NCBI GenBank assembly: GCA_002291945.1
Contig: DBAZ01000024.1
Coordinates: 1 to 58,918 of the forward strand
Source of the DNA: Tepidimonas sp. UBA997
Lineage (GTDB): Bacteria; Pseudomonadota; Gammaproteobacteria; Burkholderiales; Burkholderiaceae_C
Length of the DNA stretch: 58,918 nt
Reading direction: 5' to 3'
The first letter of the stretch is position 1, and every line of letters begins with the position of its first letter. Positions 8,476 to 17,226 of the stretch are shown piece after piece. The position numbers and the translations under genes are program-made. The notes beneath the pieces were generated by a model, which saw only the letters and a list, made by a program, of their open reading frames with translations, ran no database searches and was not told the DNA's origin.

Positions 8476-8996
8476 GCGCACCCCAGTCCCCCCCAGACGC
8501 CCAGGTGTTTGCCGCGTCCACGCTGGCCCGTTTTGCGCGGGAAGTGGCCAAATACCCGGCCGACCAGAAGCAGTCGGCGGTCATGGCCTGTCTGTCCATC
8601 GTCCAGCAGGAGCAGGGCCATGTCACGGCAGCCGCCGAAAAAGGCATCGCCCAGTACCTCGGCATGGCGGCCATTGCGGTGCACGAGGTCACCACTTTCT
8701 ACAACATGTACAACCAGCAGCCGGTGGGCAAGTTCAAGCTCAACGTCTGCACCAACCTGCCCTGCACCCTGCGCGACGGTGCCCAGGCCTTGCAGCATCT
8801 GGAGCACAAGCTCGGTATCCAGATGGGTGAAACCACGGCCGACGGTCTGTTCACGCTGCAGCAAAGCGAATGCCTCGGGGCCTGTGCCGATTCCCCGGTG
8901 CTGCTGGTCAACGACCGGCACATGTGCAGCTTCATGAGCAACGACAAACTCGATCAGTTGATCGCGGGCCTCAAGTCGGCGGAGAGTCAGGCATGA
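8472..8996 (+). CDS. nuoE: NADH-quinone oxidoreductase subunit E
   Basis: NuoE holds the 2Fe-2S cluster N1a in the NADH-oxidising module. The 174-residue thioredoxin-like protein has the first ligand pair in NVCTNLPCTLRDG and the second in QSECLGACADSPVLLVN. Both ends overlap their neighbours by ATGA (nuoD at 8472-8475, nuoF at 8993-8996). Confidence 0.96.
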   Translation: MSAPQSPPDAQVFAASTLARFAREVAKYPADQKQSAVMACLSIVQQEQGHVTAAAEKGIAQYLGMAAIAVHEVTTFYNMYNQQPVGKFKLNVCTNLPCTLRDGAQALQHLEHKLGIQMGETTADGLFTLQQSECLGACADSPVLLVNDRHMCSFMSNDKLDQLIAGLKSAESQA

Positions 8997-10345
8997 ACGT
9001 CCATCAAGTGCTGGAACGGTTCCAGGCCCAGGGTCAGGAGACCTGTTTTCACGATCGTCACATCCAGCCGCAAATCTATGCCGGTTTGCATGGCGGCAAC
9101 TGGTCGCTCAAGGACTACGAAGCGCGTGGCGGTTATCAGGCGCTGCGCAAGATTCTGGGCAAGGATGGCGGTGCCGGGCTGACGCAGGATCAGGTCATTG
9201 CCACGGTCAAGGAGTCCGCGCTGCGGGGTCGGGGGGGGGCGGGCTTTCCCACCGGCCTGAAGTGGAGCTTCATGCCGCGCCAGTTCCCGGGCCCCAAGTA
9301 CCTGGTCTGCAACTCGGACGAAGGCGAGCCGGGCACCTGCAAAGACCGCGACATCCTGATGTACAACCCGCACATCGTCATCGAAGGCATGGCGATTGCC
9401 GCCTACGCCATGGGCATAGCGGTGGGTTACAACTACATCCACGGCGAGATCTTCCAGGTCTATGAGCGCTTCGAGGCCGCACTCGAAGAGGCGCGGGCAG
9501 CCGGTTATCTGGGCGAGCGGATCATGGGATCCGACTTCCATTTCCAGTTGCATGCCTTTCATGGCTTCGGCGCTTACATCTGTGGCGAAGAAACCGCTTT
9601 GCTGGAATCGCTGGAAGGCAAGAAGGGGCAGCCGCGCTTCAAGCCGCCGTTCCCGGCCAGCTTTGGCCTGTATGGCAAGCCGACCACCATCAACAACACC
9701 GAAACCTTTGCTGCGGTGCCCTGGATCATCCGCAACGGCGGCCAGGCCTACCTGGAATGTGGCAAGCCGAACAACGGCGGCACCAAGATTTTTTCCGTTT
9801 CGGGCGACGTGCAGCGGCCCGGCAACTACGAAATCCCGCTTGGCACACCGTTTGGCAAACTGCTGGAACTCGCTGGGGGTGTGCGTGCTGGCCGTCAGCT
9901 CAAGGCGGTGATTCCGGGCGGCTCGTCGGCCCCCGTGCTGCCGCAGCACATCATCATGGACTGCACGATGGACTACGACTCCATCAGCAAGGCGGGCTCG
10001 ATGCTGGGTTCGGGGGCGGTCATCGTCATGGACGACAGCCGCTGCATGGTCAAGTCGCTGCAGCGGCTGAGCTATTTCTACATGCACGAATCCTGCGGTC
10101 AATGCACGCCCTGCCGCGAAGGCACGGGCTGGTTGTGGCGCATGGTCGATCGCATCGAGCGCGGGCAAGGCAAGCCGAGCGACATGGCGCTGCTCGACAA
10201 CGTGGCCGAAAACATCATGGGCCGCACCATCTGCGCCCTCGGTGATGCGGCGGCCATGCCGGTGCGCGGCATGATCAAGCACTTCCGCCACGAGTTCGAG
10301 CACCACATCGAACACAAGACCTGCATGGTCCCGGCCTACGTTTGA
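8993..10345 (+). CDS. nuoF: NADH-quinone oxidoreductase subunit F
   Basis: NuoF binds FMN and NADH and carries 4Fe-4S cluster N3. The 450-residue protein has the glycine-rich NADH/FMN region GRGGAGFPTGLKWSFMP, the acidic FMN loop NSDEGEPGTCKDR, ICGEETALLESLEG and the cluster motif ESCGQCTPCREGTGW. The chosen ATG overlaps the nuoE stop. The 94-base gap after it, before nuoG, is unusually long for this operon and holds a repeat-like element. Confidence 0.97.
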   Translation: MNVHQVLERFQAQGQETCFHDRHIQPQIYAGLHGGNWSLKDYEARGGYQALRKILGKDGGAGLTQDQVIATVKESALRGRGGAGFPTGLKWSFMPRQFPGPKYLVCNSDEGEPGTCKDRDILMYNPHIVIEGMAIAAYAMGIAVGYNYIHGEIFQVYERFEAALEEARAAGYLGERIMGSDFHFQLHAFHGFGAYICGEETALLESLEGKKGQPRFKPPFPASFGLYGKPTTINNTETFAAVPWIIRNGGQAYLECGKPNNGGTKIFSVSGDVQRPGNYEIPLGTPFGKLLELAGGVRAGRQLKAVIPGGSSAPVLPQHIIMDCTMDYDSISKAGSMLGSGAVIVMDDSRCMVKSLQRLSYFYMHESCGQCTPCREGTGWLWRMVDRIERGQGKPSDMALLDNVAENIMGRTICALGDAAAMPVRGMIKHFRHEFEHHIEHKTCMVPAYV

Positions 10346-10439
10346 GGCAAACCCCCTATGGCCCCCACGCTCATTCTTCGATCGCTGTCCCCCGAAGGGG
10401 CACCTGCCTCTGTTGGGGCGGCCCAGCGAAAGGCGCAAC
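10346..10439 (+). repeat. GC-rich palindromic (REP-like) intergenic element between nuoF and nuoG
   Basis: The spacer contains CCCC-GAA-GGGG at 10390-10400 nested between GCCCC (10361-10365) and GGGGC (10415-10419), so it can fold into a stacked hairpin. From memory, this kind of element (CCCCCACGCTC...CCCCGAAGGGG...TTGGGGCGGCC) is a frequent intergenic repeat in Comamonadaceae. Only one copy is visible in this window, so the repeat status rests on recall. Confidence 0.5.
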
Positions 10440-12575
10440 ATGGTTGAAATCGAACTCGACGGCAAGAAGGTGGCCGTACCGCCCGGCAGCATGGTGATGC
10501 ACGCTGCAGACAAGGTCGGCACCTACATTCCTCATTTCTGCTACCACAAAAAGCTGAGCATCGCGGCCAACTGCCGCATGTGCTTGGTCGATGTGGAAAA
10601 AGCCCCCAAACCCATGCCAGCCTGTGCCACCCCGGTGACGCAGGGCATGATCGTGCGCACCAAGTCCGACAAGGCCATCAAGGCCCAGCAGTCGGTGATG
10701 GAGTTTCTGCTCATCAACCACCCGCTGGACTGCCCCATTTGCGACCAGGGCGGCGAGTGCCAGTTGCAGGACTTGGCGGTGGGCTATGGCGGCACGGGCT
10801 CGCGCTACGAGGAAGAAAAGCGCGTCGTGTTGCACAAGGATGTCGGCCCGCTGATCTCGATGGAAGAGATGAGCCGCTGCATCCACTGCACCCGCTGCGT
10901 GCGTTTCGGCCAGGAGATCGCCGGCGTCATGGAACTGGGCATGTCGCACCGCGGCGAGCACGCCGAAATCGAGACCTTTGTCGGCCAGAGCGTGGACTCA
11001 GAACTCTCGGGCAACATGATCGACATCTGCCCCGTCGGTGCCCTGACCAGCAAACCCTTCCGCTACCAGGCCCGTACCTGGGAATTGTCACGCCGCAAGA
11101 GCGTGAGCCCGCACGATGGCACCGGTGCCAACCTGATCGTGCAGGTCAAGTCCAACCAGGTCATGCGCGTGGTGCCGCTGGAAAACGAAGCCGTCAACGA
11201 GTGCTGGATCGCCGACCGCGACCGCTTCAGCTACGAAGCCCTCAGCAGCCCCGATCGCTTGACCCAGCCCATGCTCAAGCAGGGCGGCGCATGGAAGGAA
11301 GTGAACTGGCAGACCGCGCTCGAATACGTGGCCAACGGACTGCGCCAGGTGCAGGCGGATCATGGGTCGGCAGCCATCGGCGTGGTGGCCAGCCCGCACA
11401 GCACGGTGGAGGAACTCTACCTCGCAGGCGCACTGGTGCGCGGCTTGGGCAGCGCCAATATCGACACCCGCTTGCGTGCCGCAGACTATAGCCACACCGC
11501 CCCGCCCGGTTCGGCCCGCTGGCTGGGCCTGCCGATTGCCGAACTGTCGGCGCTCGATCGGGTGCTGGTGGTGGGATCCAATCTGCGCAAGGACCATCCG
11601 CTATTCGCCCAGCGCATACGCCAGGCGGCGCGACTCGGGGCCGAAGTGTCCGTGCTGTGGGCCACCGCGCAGGACTGGGCCTTGCCGGTAGCCCATGCGG
11701 TGCAGGCCGATGCCGGGCAATGGCCGCTGGCGCTGGCGGGCATTGCCGCTGCCGTCGCTGCGGCCCAAGGCTTGGCAGCACCGGTTGCGGTGGAAGTCAC
11801 GCCGCAGGCGCGTGCCGTCGCCGAGTCGCTGCTGTCGGGTGAGCGCAAGGCCATTTTGCTGGGCAATGCTGCGGCTCACCACGAACAAGCGTCCAGCCTG
11901 CTGGCCGTGGCCCAATGGCTGGCCCAGAACACCGGTGCCCGCGTCGGCTACCTGACCGAAGCGGCCAACACCGTCGGCGCTCAACTGGTACAGGCCCTGC
12001 CTGGCCCGACTGGGCTGAATGCGACCCAGATGCTGACCGGCGGGCTGAAGGCGGCCCTGCTGCTGCAGGTGGAGCCGGGCGCCGACACGGCTGTCTGCAG
12101 CCAGGGCTTGGCGCAGTCCGACATGGTCGTCACGCTCAGCCCGTTCAAGACCAATCTGGATGTGAGCGACGTGCTGCTGCCGGTCGCTCCCTTCACCGAA
12201 ACCTCGGGCTCGTTCGTGAATGCCGAAGGTCGTCTGCAAAGCTTCCATGCCGTCGTCAAGCCGTTGGGTGAAACCCGACCGGCCTGGAAGGTGTTGCGCG
12301 TGCTGGGCAACCTGCTCGGCGTGCCGGGCTTCGACGCCGACAGCTCTCAGGCCGTGCTGGCGCAGGCCCTGCCCGGCGTGCTTGCGGGCGCTACGGTCGA
12401 AGCCAGCAGGCTCGACAACCGCACCACGGCGGCTTTCGACACCCGGGTCACTACCGGCACGCCCTGTGTCGCGTCGATCTACCAGTTGGACGGCTTGGTG
12501 CGCCGCTCGCCGTCCCTGCAACTCACCGCTGATGGCCGCGCCGCCCAGCGGGCTCAAGAGGGAGCCAGCGCATGA
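10440..12575 (+). CDS. nuoG: NADH-quinone oxidoreductase subunit G
   Basis: NuoG is the largest peripheral subunit of complex I and carries several iron-sulfur clusters. The 711-residue protein has an N-terminal 2Fe-2S ferredoxin domain (CYHKKLSIAANCRMCLVDVE), the His-Cys motif region HPLDCPICDQGGECQLQD, the two 4Fe-4S motifs CIHCTRCVRFGQE and MIDICPVGAL, and a degenerate molybdopterin oxidoreductase domain from about residue 215. The ATG at 10440 gives MVEIELDGKK. It ends by overlapping nuoH with ATGA. Confidence 0.96.
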   Translation: MVEIELDGKKVAVPPGSMVMHAADKVGTYIPHFCYHKKLSIAANCRMCLVDVEKAPKPMPACATPVTQGMIVRTKSDKAIKAQQSVMEFLLINHPLDCPICDQGGECQLQDLAVGYGGTGSRYEEEKRVVLHKDVGPLISMEEMSRCIHCTRCVRFGQEIAGVMELGMSHRGEHAEIETFVGQSVDSELSGNMIDICPVGALTSKPFRYQARTWELSRRKSVSPHDGTGANLIVQVKSNQVMRVVPLENEAVNECWIADRDRFSYEALSSPDRLTQPMLKQGGAWKEVNWQTALEYVANGLRQVQADHGSAAIGVVASPHSTVEELYLAGALVRGLGSANIDTRLRAADYSHTAPPGSARWLGLPIAELSALDRVLVVGSNLRKDHPLFAQRIRQAARLGAEVSVLWATAQDWALPVAHAVQADAGQWPLALAGIAAAVAAAQGLAAPVAVEVTPQARAVAESLLSGERKAILLGNAAAHHEQASSLLAVAQWLAQNTGARVGYLTEAANTVGAQLVQALPGPTGLNATQMLTGGLKAALLLQVEPGADTAVCSQGLAQSDMVVTLSPFKTNLDVSDVLLPVAPFTETSGSFVNAEGRLQSFHAVVKPLGETRPAWKVLRVLGNLLGVPGFDADSSQAVLAQALPGVLAGATVEASRLDNRTTAAFDTRVTTGTPCVASIYQLDGLVRRSPSLQLTADGRAAQRAQEGASA

Positions 12576-13648
12576 TAGACGCACTCTACTACGGCGGCCT
12601 CCATCTGCTGGCCGCGTCTTGGTGGCAGACGGCGGCCTGGCCGGTGATCTGGAGCCTGATCAAGATCATGGCGGTGTTGCTGCCCCTGCTGGGTGCCGTG
12701 GCCTACCTCACCCTCTGGGAGCGCAGACTGCTGGGCTTCATGCAGGTGCGCCTGGGCCCCAACCGGGTCGGCCCCTTCGGCCTGCTGCAACCGATAGCCG
12801 ATGCCCTCAAGCTGCTGAGCAAGGAACTCATCAGCCCCAGCGCAGCGAGTTCCGGCCTGTTCCGTCTGGCACCGCTGCTGGCCATCATGCCCGCCTTGGC
12901 CGCCTGGGTGGCGATTCCCTTTGGCCCGGATGCGATCCTGGCCAATGTGAACGCCGGCCTGCTGCTGATTCTGGCCATCACCTCGATCGAGGTGTATGGA
13001 GTCATCATCGCCGGCTGGGCGTCGAACTCGAAGTACGCCTTCCTCGGCGCGATGCGGGCTTCGGCGCAGATGGTGAGCTACGAAATCGCCATCGGTTTCT
13101 GCTTCCTGGTGGTCATCATGACGGCTGGCAGCCTGCAGTTGGGCGTCATCGTGGCTTCGCAGCAAACCGGCATGTTTGCCGACATGGGCTTGAACTTCCT
13201 GTCGTGGAACTGGTTGCCACTGTTGCCGATTTTCGTGGTGTTCCTGATTTCTGGCGTGGCCGAAACCAACCGCCATCCGTTCGACGTGGTCGAAGGCGAA
13301 GCCGAAATCGTGGCCGGTCACATGGTCGAGTACTCGGGCATGCGTTTTGCCATCTTCTTCCTGGCGGAATACGCCAGCATGTGGCTGGTGTCGATCTTGG
13401 CGGTGCTGATGTTCCTCGGTGGCTGGGATGCTCCGGTGGCGGCGCTGGACTTCATACCGGGCTGGATCTGGCTGGCCATCAAGACCTTTGTGGTCGTTTC
13501 CCTGTTCATCTGGATTCGTGCCACCTTTCCGCGCTTCCGTTACGACCAGATCATGCGTCTGGGCTGGAAGATTTTCATTCCAGTGACCCTGGTCTGGTTG
13601 CTGGTGGTCGGGGCCTGGATGCAGACCCCCTGGAACATCTGGGACTAA
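12572..13648 (+). CDS. nuoH: NADH-quinone oxidoreductase subunit H
   Basis: NuoH is the membrane subunit that joins the peripheral arm to the proton pumps and forms the quinone tunnel. The 358-residue protein has about eight or nine hydrophobic helices, the family stretch YLTLWERRLLGFMQVRLGPN, the loop AETNRHPFDVVEGEAEIVAG and RYDQIMRLGWK near the end. Its ATG overlaps the nuoG stop. Confidence 0.97.
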   Translation: MIDALYYGGLHLLAASWWQTAAWPVIWSLIKIMAVLLPLLGAVAYLTLWERRLLGFMQVRLGPNRVGPFGLLQPIADALKLLSKELISPSAASSGLFRLAPLLAIMPALAAWVAIPFGPDAILANVNAGLLLILAITSIEVYGVIIAGWASNSKYAFLGAMRASAQMVSYEIAIGFCFLVVIMTAGSLQLGVIVASQQTGMFADMGLNFLSWNWLPLLPIFVVFLISGVAETNRHPFDVVEGEAEIVAGHMVEYSGMRFAIFFLAEYASMWLVSILAVLMFLGGWDAPVAALDFIPGWIWLAIKTFVVVSLFIWIRATFPRFRYDQIMRLGWKIFIPVTLVWLLVVGAWMQTPWNIWD

Positions 13649-13661
13649 GGAGGCTATCGGC

Positions 13662-14171
13662 ATGTCTGCGTCCGCTGTTGCGCCTTTTTCGCTCAAGGAT
13701 TTTTTCAAGAGCTTTCTGTTGGTCGAGCTGGTCAAGGGCATGGCCCTGACCGGCCGCTATGCACTGCGCCGCAAGGTGACGGTGCAGTTCCCGGAGGAGA
13801 AAACGCCTCTGTCGCCCCGCTTCCGGGGTTTGCACGCTCAGCGCCGTTACGATAACGGCGAGGAACGCTGCATTGCCTGCAAACTGTGCGAAGCGGTTTG
13901 TCCGGCGATGGCCATCAGCATCGAGTCCCATGTTCGAGCCGATGGCACCCGCCGCACCACCCGGTACGACATCGACCTCACCAAATGCATCTTCTGCGGC
14001 TTCTGCGAAGAGGCGTGTCCGGTGGACGCCATCGTCGAGACCCAGATACTGGAATACCACGGCGAGAAGCGCGGCGACCTCTACTTCACCAAAGACATGC
14101 TGCTGGCGGTGGGTGATCGCTACGAAAAAGAGATTGCAGCGGCCAAGGCGGCCGATGCCCCCTACCGCTGA
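13662..14171 (+). CDS. nuoI: NADH-quinone oxidoreductase subunit I
   Basis: NuoI carries two 4Fe-4S clusters (N6a and N6b) and passes electrons towards NuoB. The 169-residue ferredoxin-like protein has the two tandem motifs CIACKLCEAVCP and CIFCGFCEEACPVDAI. A strong AAGGAGG site in the 13-base gap after nuoH precedes the ATG. Confidence 0.97.
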   Translation: MSASAVAPFSLKDFFKSFLLVELVKGMALTGRYALRRKVTVQFPEEKTPLSPRFRGLHAQRRYDNGEERCIACKLCEAVCPAMAISIESHVRADGTRRTTRYDIDLTKCIFCGFCEEACPVDAIVETQILEYHGEKRGDLYFTKDMLLAVGDRYEKEIAAAKAADAPYR

Positions 14172-14191
14172 AAGGCCCAACAGAGAACGAC

Positions 14192-14845
14192 ATGGATTAC
14201 CAAGCGGGTTTCTTCTACGTTTTTTCGGCAGTCTTGCTGTTTTCGGCCTTCAAGGTCATCACCGCACGCAATCCGGTGCATGCGGTGCTCTACCTGATGC
14301 TGGCGTTTTCGCAGGCCGCTGCCATCTGGCTGTTGCTCAAAGCCGAGTTCCTGGCCATCACCCTGGTGCTGGTTTACCTGGGCGCCGTGATGGTGCTGTT
14401 CCTCTTCGTGGTGATGATGGCCGACATCAACATCGAGTCCGTGCGCAAGGGTTTCTGGAAGCATTTTCCGGCGGCGGCGGTGTTGGGCATCGTCATCTCG
14501 GGGCAACTCATCACGGTGTTGTGGTTCGGTTTCCCGACCCTCAAGGTGAATGAACTCGCGGCGGCGTCGGCCATGCATGCGCCGGACCACTCCAACACCC
14601 ACGCACTGGGTGTTCTGCTCTACACCGAATACCTGCTGCCGATCCAGGTGTCGGCCGTCATCTTGCTGGTGGCCATGATTGCCGCCATTGCCCTGACGCT
14701 GCGCAAGCGCAAAGACAGCAAAGCCATCGACGCCAGTGAGCAAGTACGGGTCAAGGCAGCCGATCGGCTGCTGGTGGTTCCCGTGGCTGCCACGCCCAAG
14801 CCGACATCGGCCGCAGCCGTCACCAACACGGAGGGCAAGGCATGA
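14192..14845 (+). CDS. nuoJ: NADH-quinone oxidoreductase subunit J
   Basis: NuoJ is a membrane subunit between the quinone site and the pumping subunits. The 217-residue protein has five predicted membrane helices and the conserved segment VYLGAVMVLFLFVVMM with the bulge region important for coupling. A hydrophilic C-terminal tail of about 40 residues follows RKRKDSKAID. The stop overlaps the nuoK ATG. Confidence 0.95.
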   Translation: MDYQAGFFYVFSAVLLFSAFKVITARNPVHAVLYLMLAFSQAAAIWLLLKAEFLAITLVLVYLGAVMVLFLFVVMMADINIESVRKGFWKHFPAAAVLGIVISGQLITVLWFGFPTLKVNELAAASAMHAPDHSNTHALGVLLYTEYLLPIQVSAVILLVAMIAAIALTLRKRKDSKAIDASEQVRVKAADRLLVVPVAATPKPTSAAAVTNTEGKA

Positions 14846-15153
14846 CGACCTTGACGCTCGGGCATTTCCTGTCGCTGGGTGCGATGCTGTTTGCCCTTTC
14901 CGTGGTGGGCATTTTCCTCAACCGAAAAAACCTGATCGTGCTGCTCATGGCCATCGAGCTGATGCTGCTGGCCGTCAACATCAACTTTATTGCGTTTGCC
15001 TACTACCTCGGTGATCTGCACGGTCAGGTGTTCGTCTTCTTCATCCTGACGGTAGCGGCCGCAGAGGCAGCCATAGGCCTGGCGATCCTGATTCTGCTGT
15101 TCCGCAACAAGTCGTCCATCAATGTGGATGAACTCAACACGCTCAAGGGCTAA
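14842..15153 (+). CDS. nuoK: NADH-quinone oxidoreductase subunit K
   Basis: NuoK is a small three-helix membrane subunit that contributes glutamates to the central proton path. The 103-residue protein shows the conserved glutamates in LLMAIELMLLAVNINFIAF and VAAAEAAIGLAILILLFR. It overlaps nuoJ by ATGA and is followed after 27 bases by nuoL. Confidence 0.96.
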   Translation: MTTLTLGHFLSLGAMLFALSVVGIFLNRKNLIVLLMAIELMLLAVNINFIAFAYYLGDLHGQVFVFFILTVAAAEAAIGLAILILLFRNKSSINVDELNTLKG

Positions 15154-15180
15154 GGCTCCGGGCCCAACGAGAACAAAAGC

Positions 15181-17214
15181 ATGAGTACAACCCTATCTGC
15201 AAGCACGCTGCTGGCGGTGCCGCTCGCCCCGCTGGTGGGGTCGGCGCTGGCCGGCATCCTGGGTACCAAACTGGGCGGCAACTGGTTCGGCCGTCGTCTG
15301 TGCCACTCCATCGCCATTCTGGGGGTACTGGTTTCCTTCATCATTTCCTTGATGACGCTGTGGGCCGTGGCGGTTCATGACGCCCGGTTCAACGACTCGA
15401 TCTACGAATGGATGGTGATCGGTGGCCTGCGCATGGAGATCGGCTTCCTGATCGACGGGCTCACCGCCATGATGATGGTGGTCGTGACCTCTGTCTCGCT
15501 GATGGTGCACATCTACACCATCGGCTACATGGAAGAAGATGCCGGCTACAACCGGTTCTTTGCGTATATCTCGCTGTTCACGTTCTCGATGCTCATGCTG
15601 GTCATGAGCAACAACCTGTTGCAGTTGTTTTTTGCCTGGGAGGCGGTGGGTCTGGTTTCGTACCTGCTGATCGGCTTCTGGTACAACAAGCCCACGGCGA
15701 TTTTCGCCAATATGAAGGCGTTTCTGGTCAACCGGGTCGGTGACTTTGGTTTCATCCTGGGGATCGGTCTGATTGCTGCCTACACCGGCAGCCTGAACTA
15801 CAGCGAAATCTTCGAGCGCGCACCGCAACTGATCGCCAACATCGAATTCCCCTGGTACATCCTCGGCCAGGATGTGATGCTCGCGACCGTGATTGCGATC
15901 TGCCTGTTCATAGGGGCCATGGGTAAATCGGCCCAGTTCCCGCTGCACGTCTGGCTGCCCGACTCGATGGAAGGCCCGACCCCGATTTCCGCGCTGATTC
16001 ACGCCGCCACCATGGTCACGGCAGGGATATTCATGGTGGCACGCATGTCGCCGATCTATGAACTGTCCGATGCCGCGCTCAACTTCATCCTGATCATCGG
16101 AGCCATTACGGCCCTGTTCATGGGCTTCATGGGCATCATCCAGAACGACATCAAGCGTGTCGTGGCCTACTCCACCTTGTCCCAACTGGGTTACATGACG
16201 GTCGCGCTGGGGGCTTCGGCCTACTCGGTGGCGGTGTTCCACCTGATGACGCACGCTTTCTTCAAAGCCTTGCTGTTCCTCGCCGCCGGTTCGGTCATCA
16301 TGGGCTTGCACCACAACCAGGACATCCGCTGGATGGGGGGGCTGCGCAAATACATGCCGATTACGTGGATCACCTTCCTGATCGGCACGCTGGCATTGAT
16401 CGGCACGCCGTTCCTGTCGGGTTTCTACTCCAAAGACAGCATCATCGAGACGGTCAAATTCAGCAACCTGCCGGCTTCGGATCTGGCCTATTTTGCGCTG
16501 CTGGCTGGGGTTTTCGTCACGGCTTTCTACTCGTTCCGGCTGTACTTCCTGGTTTTCCACGGCAAGGAACGCTACGACCAGAACCCGGACGCGCATCACG
16601 ACGACCATCACCACGATGACCACGGCGACGGCAAGCCGCATGAGTCGCCCTGGGTGATCACGGTACCTCTGGTGCTGCTGGCGGTCCCCTCGGTCATCAT
16701 CGGGTACATGACCATTGTCCCGATGGTGTTTGGTGATTTCCTGGCTGACGCGATCACCGTGAACTCGCAAGCCCATCCGGCCATGGCTGAATTTGCAGCC
16801 GTTTTCACCAGCCCGCTCGGGTTGGTGGCGCACGCCTTCTTCACGCCCCCGCTGTATTTGGCCACGGCAGGCACCTTGCTGGCTTGGTATATGTACATGG
16901 TCAACCCGGCGCTGCCGGCGGCCATGGCCCGGAAGTTCCGCTTCATCGTGGTCATCCTGGAGAACAAGTACTACATGGACTGGATCAATGAAAACATCAT
17001 TGCCAAGGCTGCGGTAGGTCTGGGCATCGGCCTCTGGAAAGGCGGCGACCGCGGCTTGATCGAAGGGGCGGTGGTCAACCTGAGCTGGAAGGTCGTGGGC
17101 TGGATGGCGGGCGTCGTTCGTCGTGCGCAGACCGGCTACCTCTACCACTATGCGTTCGTGATGATCGTGGGCGTTGTCGCGTTCATGAGCTATTTCGTCT
17201 GGCTCGCCAAATAA
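15181..17214 (+). CDS. nuoL: NADH-quinone oxidoreductase subunit L
   Basis: NuoL is the distal antiporter-like proton pump of complex I, with a long lateral helix at the C-terminus. The 677-residue protein carries the pump motifs FFAWEAVGLVSYLLIGFWY, GKSAQFPLHVWLPDSMEGPTP (with the conserved lysine) and HAATMVTAGIFMVAR. A loop at about residues 470-486 is rich in histidine and aspartate. The final hydrophobic helix is at about 655-674. It is followed by nuoM with a GGAG site in a 12-base gap. Confidence 0.97.
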   Translation: MSTTLSASTLLAVPLAPLVGSALAGILGTKLGGNWFGRRLCHSIAILGVLVSFIISLMTLWAVAVHDARFNDSIYEWMVIGGLRMEIGFLIDGLTAMMMVVVTSVSLMVHIYTIGYMEEDAGYNRFFAYISLFTFSMLMLVMSNNLLQLFFAWEAVGLVSYLLIGFWYNKPTAIFANMKAFLVNRVGDFGFILGIGLIAAYTGSLNYSEIFERAPQLIANIEFPWYILGQDVMLATVIAICLFIGAMGKSAQFPLHVWLPDSMEGPTPISALIHAATMVTAGIFMVARMSPIYELSDAALNFILIIGAITALFMGFMGIIQNDIKRVVAYSTLSQLGYMTVALGASAYSVAVFHLMTHAFFKALLFLAAGSVIMGLHHNQDIRWMGGLRKYMPITWITFLIGTLALIGTPFLSGFYSKDSIIETVKFSNLPASDLAYFALLAGVFVTAFYSFRLYFLVFHGKERYDQNPDAHHDDHHHDDHGDGKPHESPWVITVPLVLLAVPSVIIGYMTIVPMVFGDFLADAITVNSQAHPAMAEFAAVFTSPLGLVAHAFFTPPLYLATAGTLLAWYMYMVNPALPAAMARKFRFIVVILENKYYMDWINENIIAKAAVGLGIGLWKGGDRGLIEGAVVNLSWKVVGWMAGVVRRAQTGYLYHYAFVMIVGVVAFMSYFVWLAK

Positions 17215-17226
17215 GGAGAACAATAA

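Noticed and set aside
7177..8481. Long minus-strand frame opposite nuoD
   Set aside because: Antisense to a certain complex I gene and without family similarity.
15193..17223. 676-codon minus-strand frame opposite nuoL
   Set aside because: Mirror frame of nuoL, very rich in His/Gln/Arg as expected from reading Leu/Val/Gly codons backwards; no domain.
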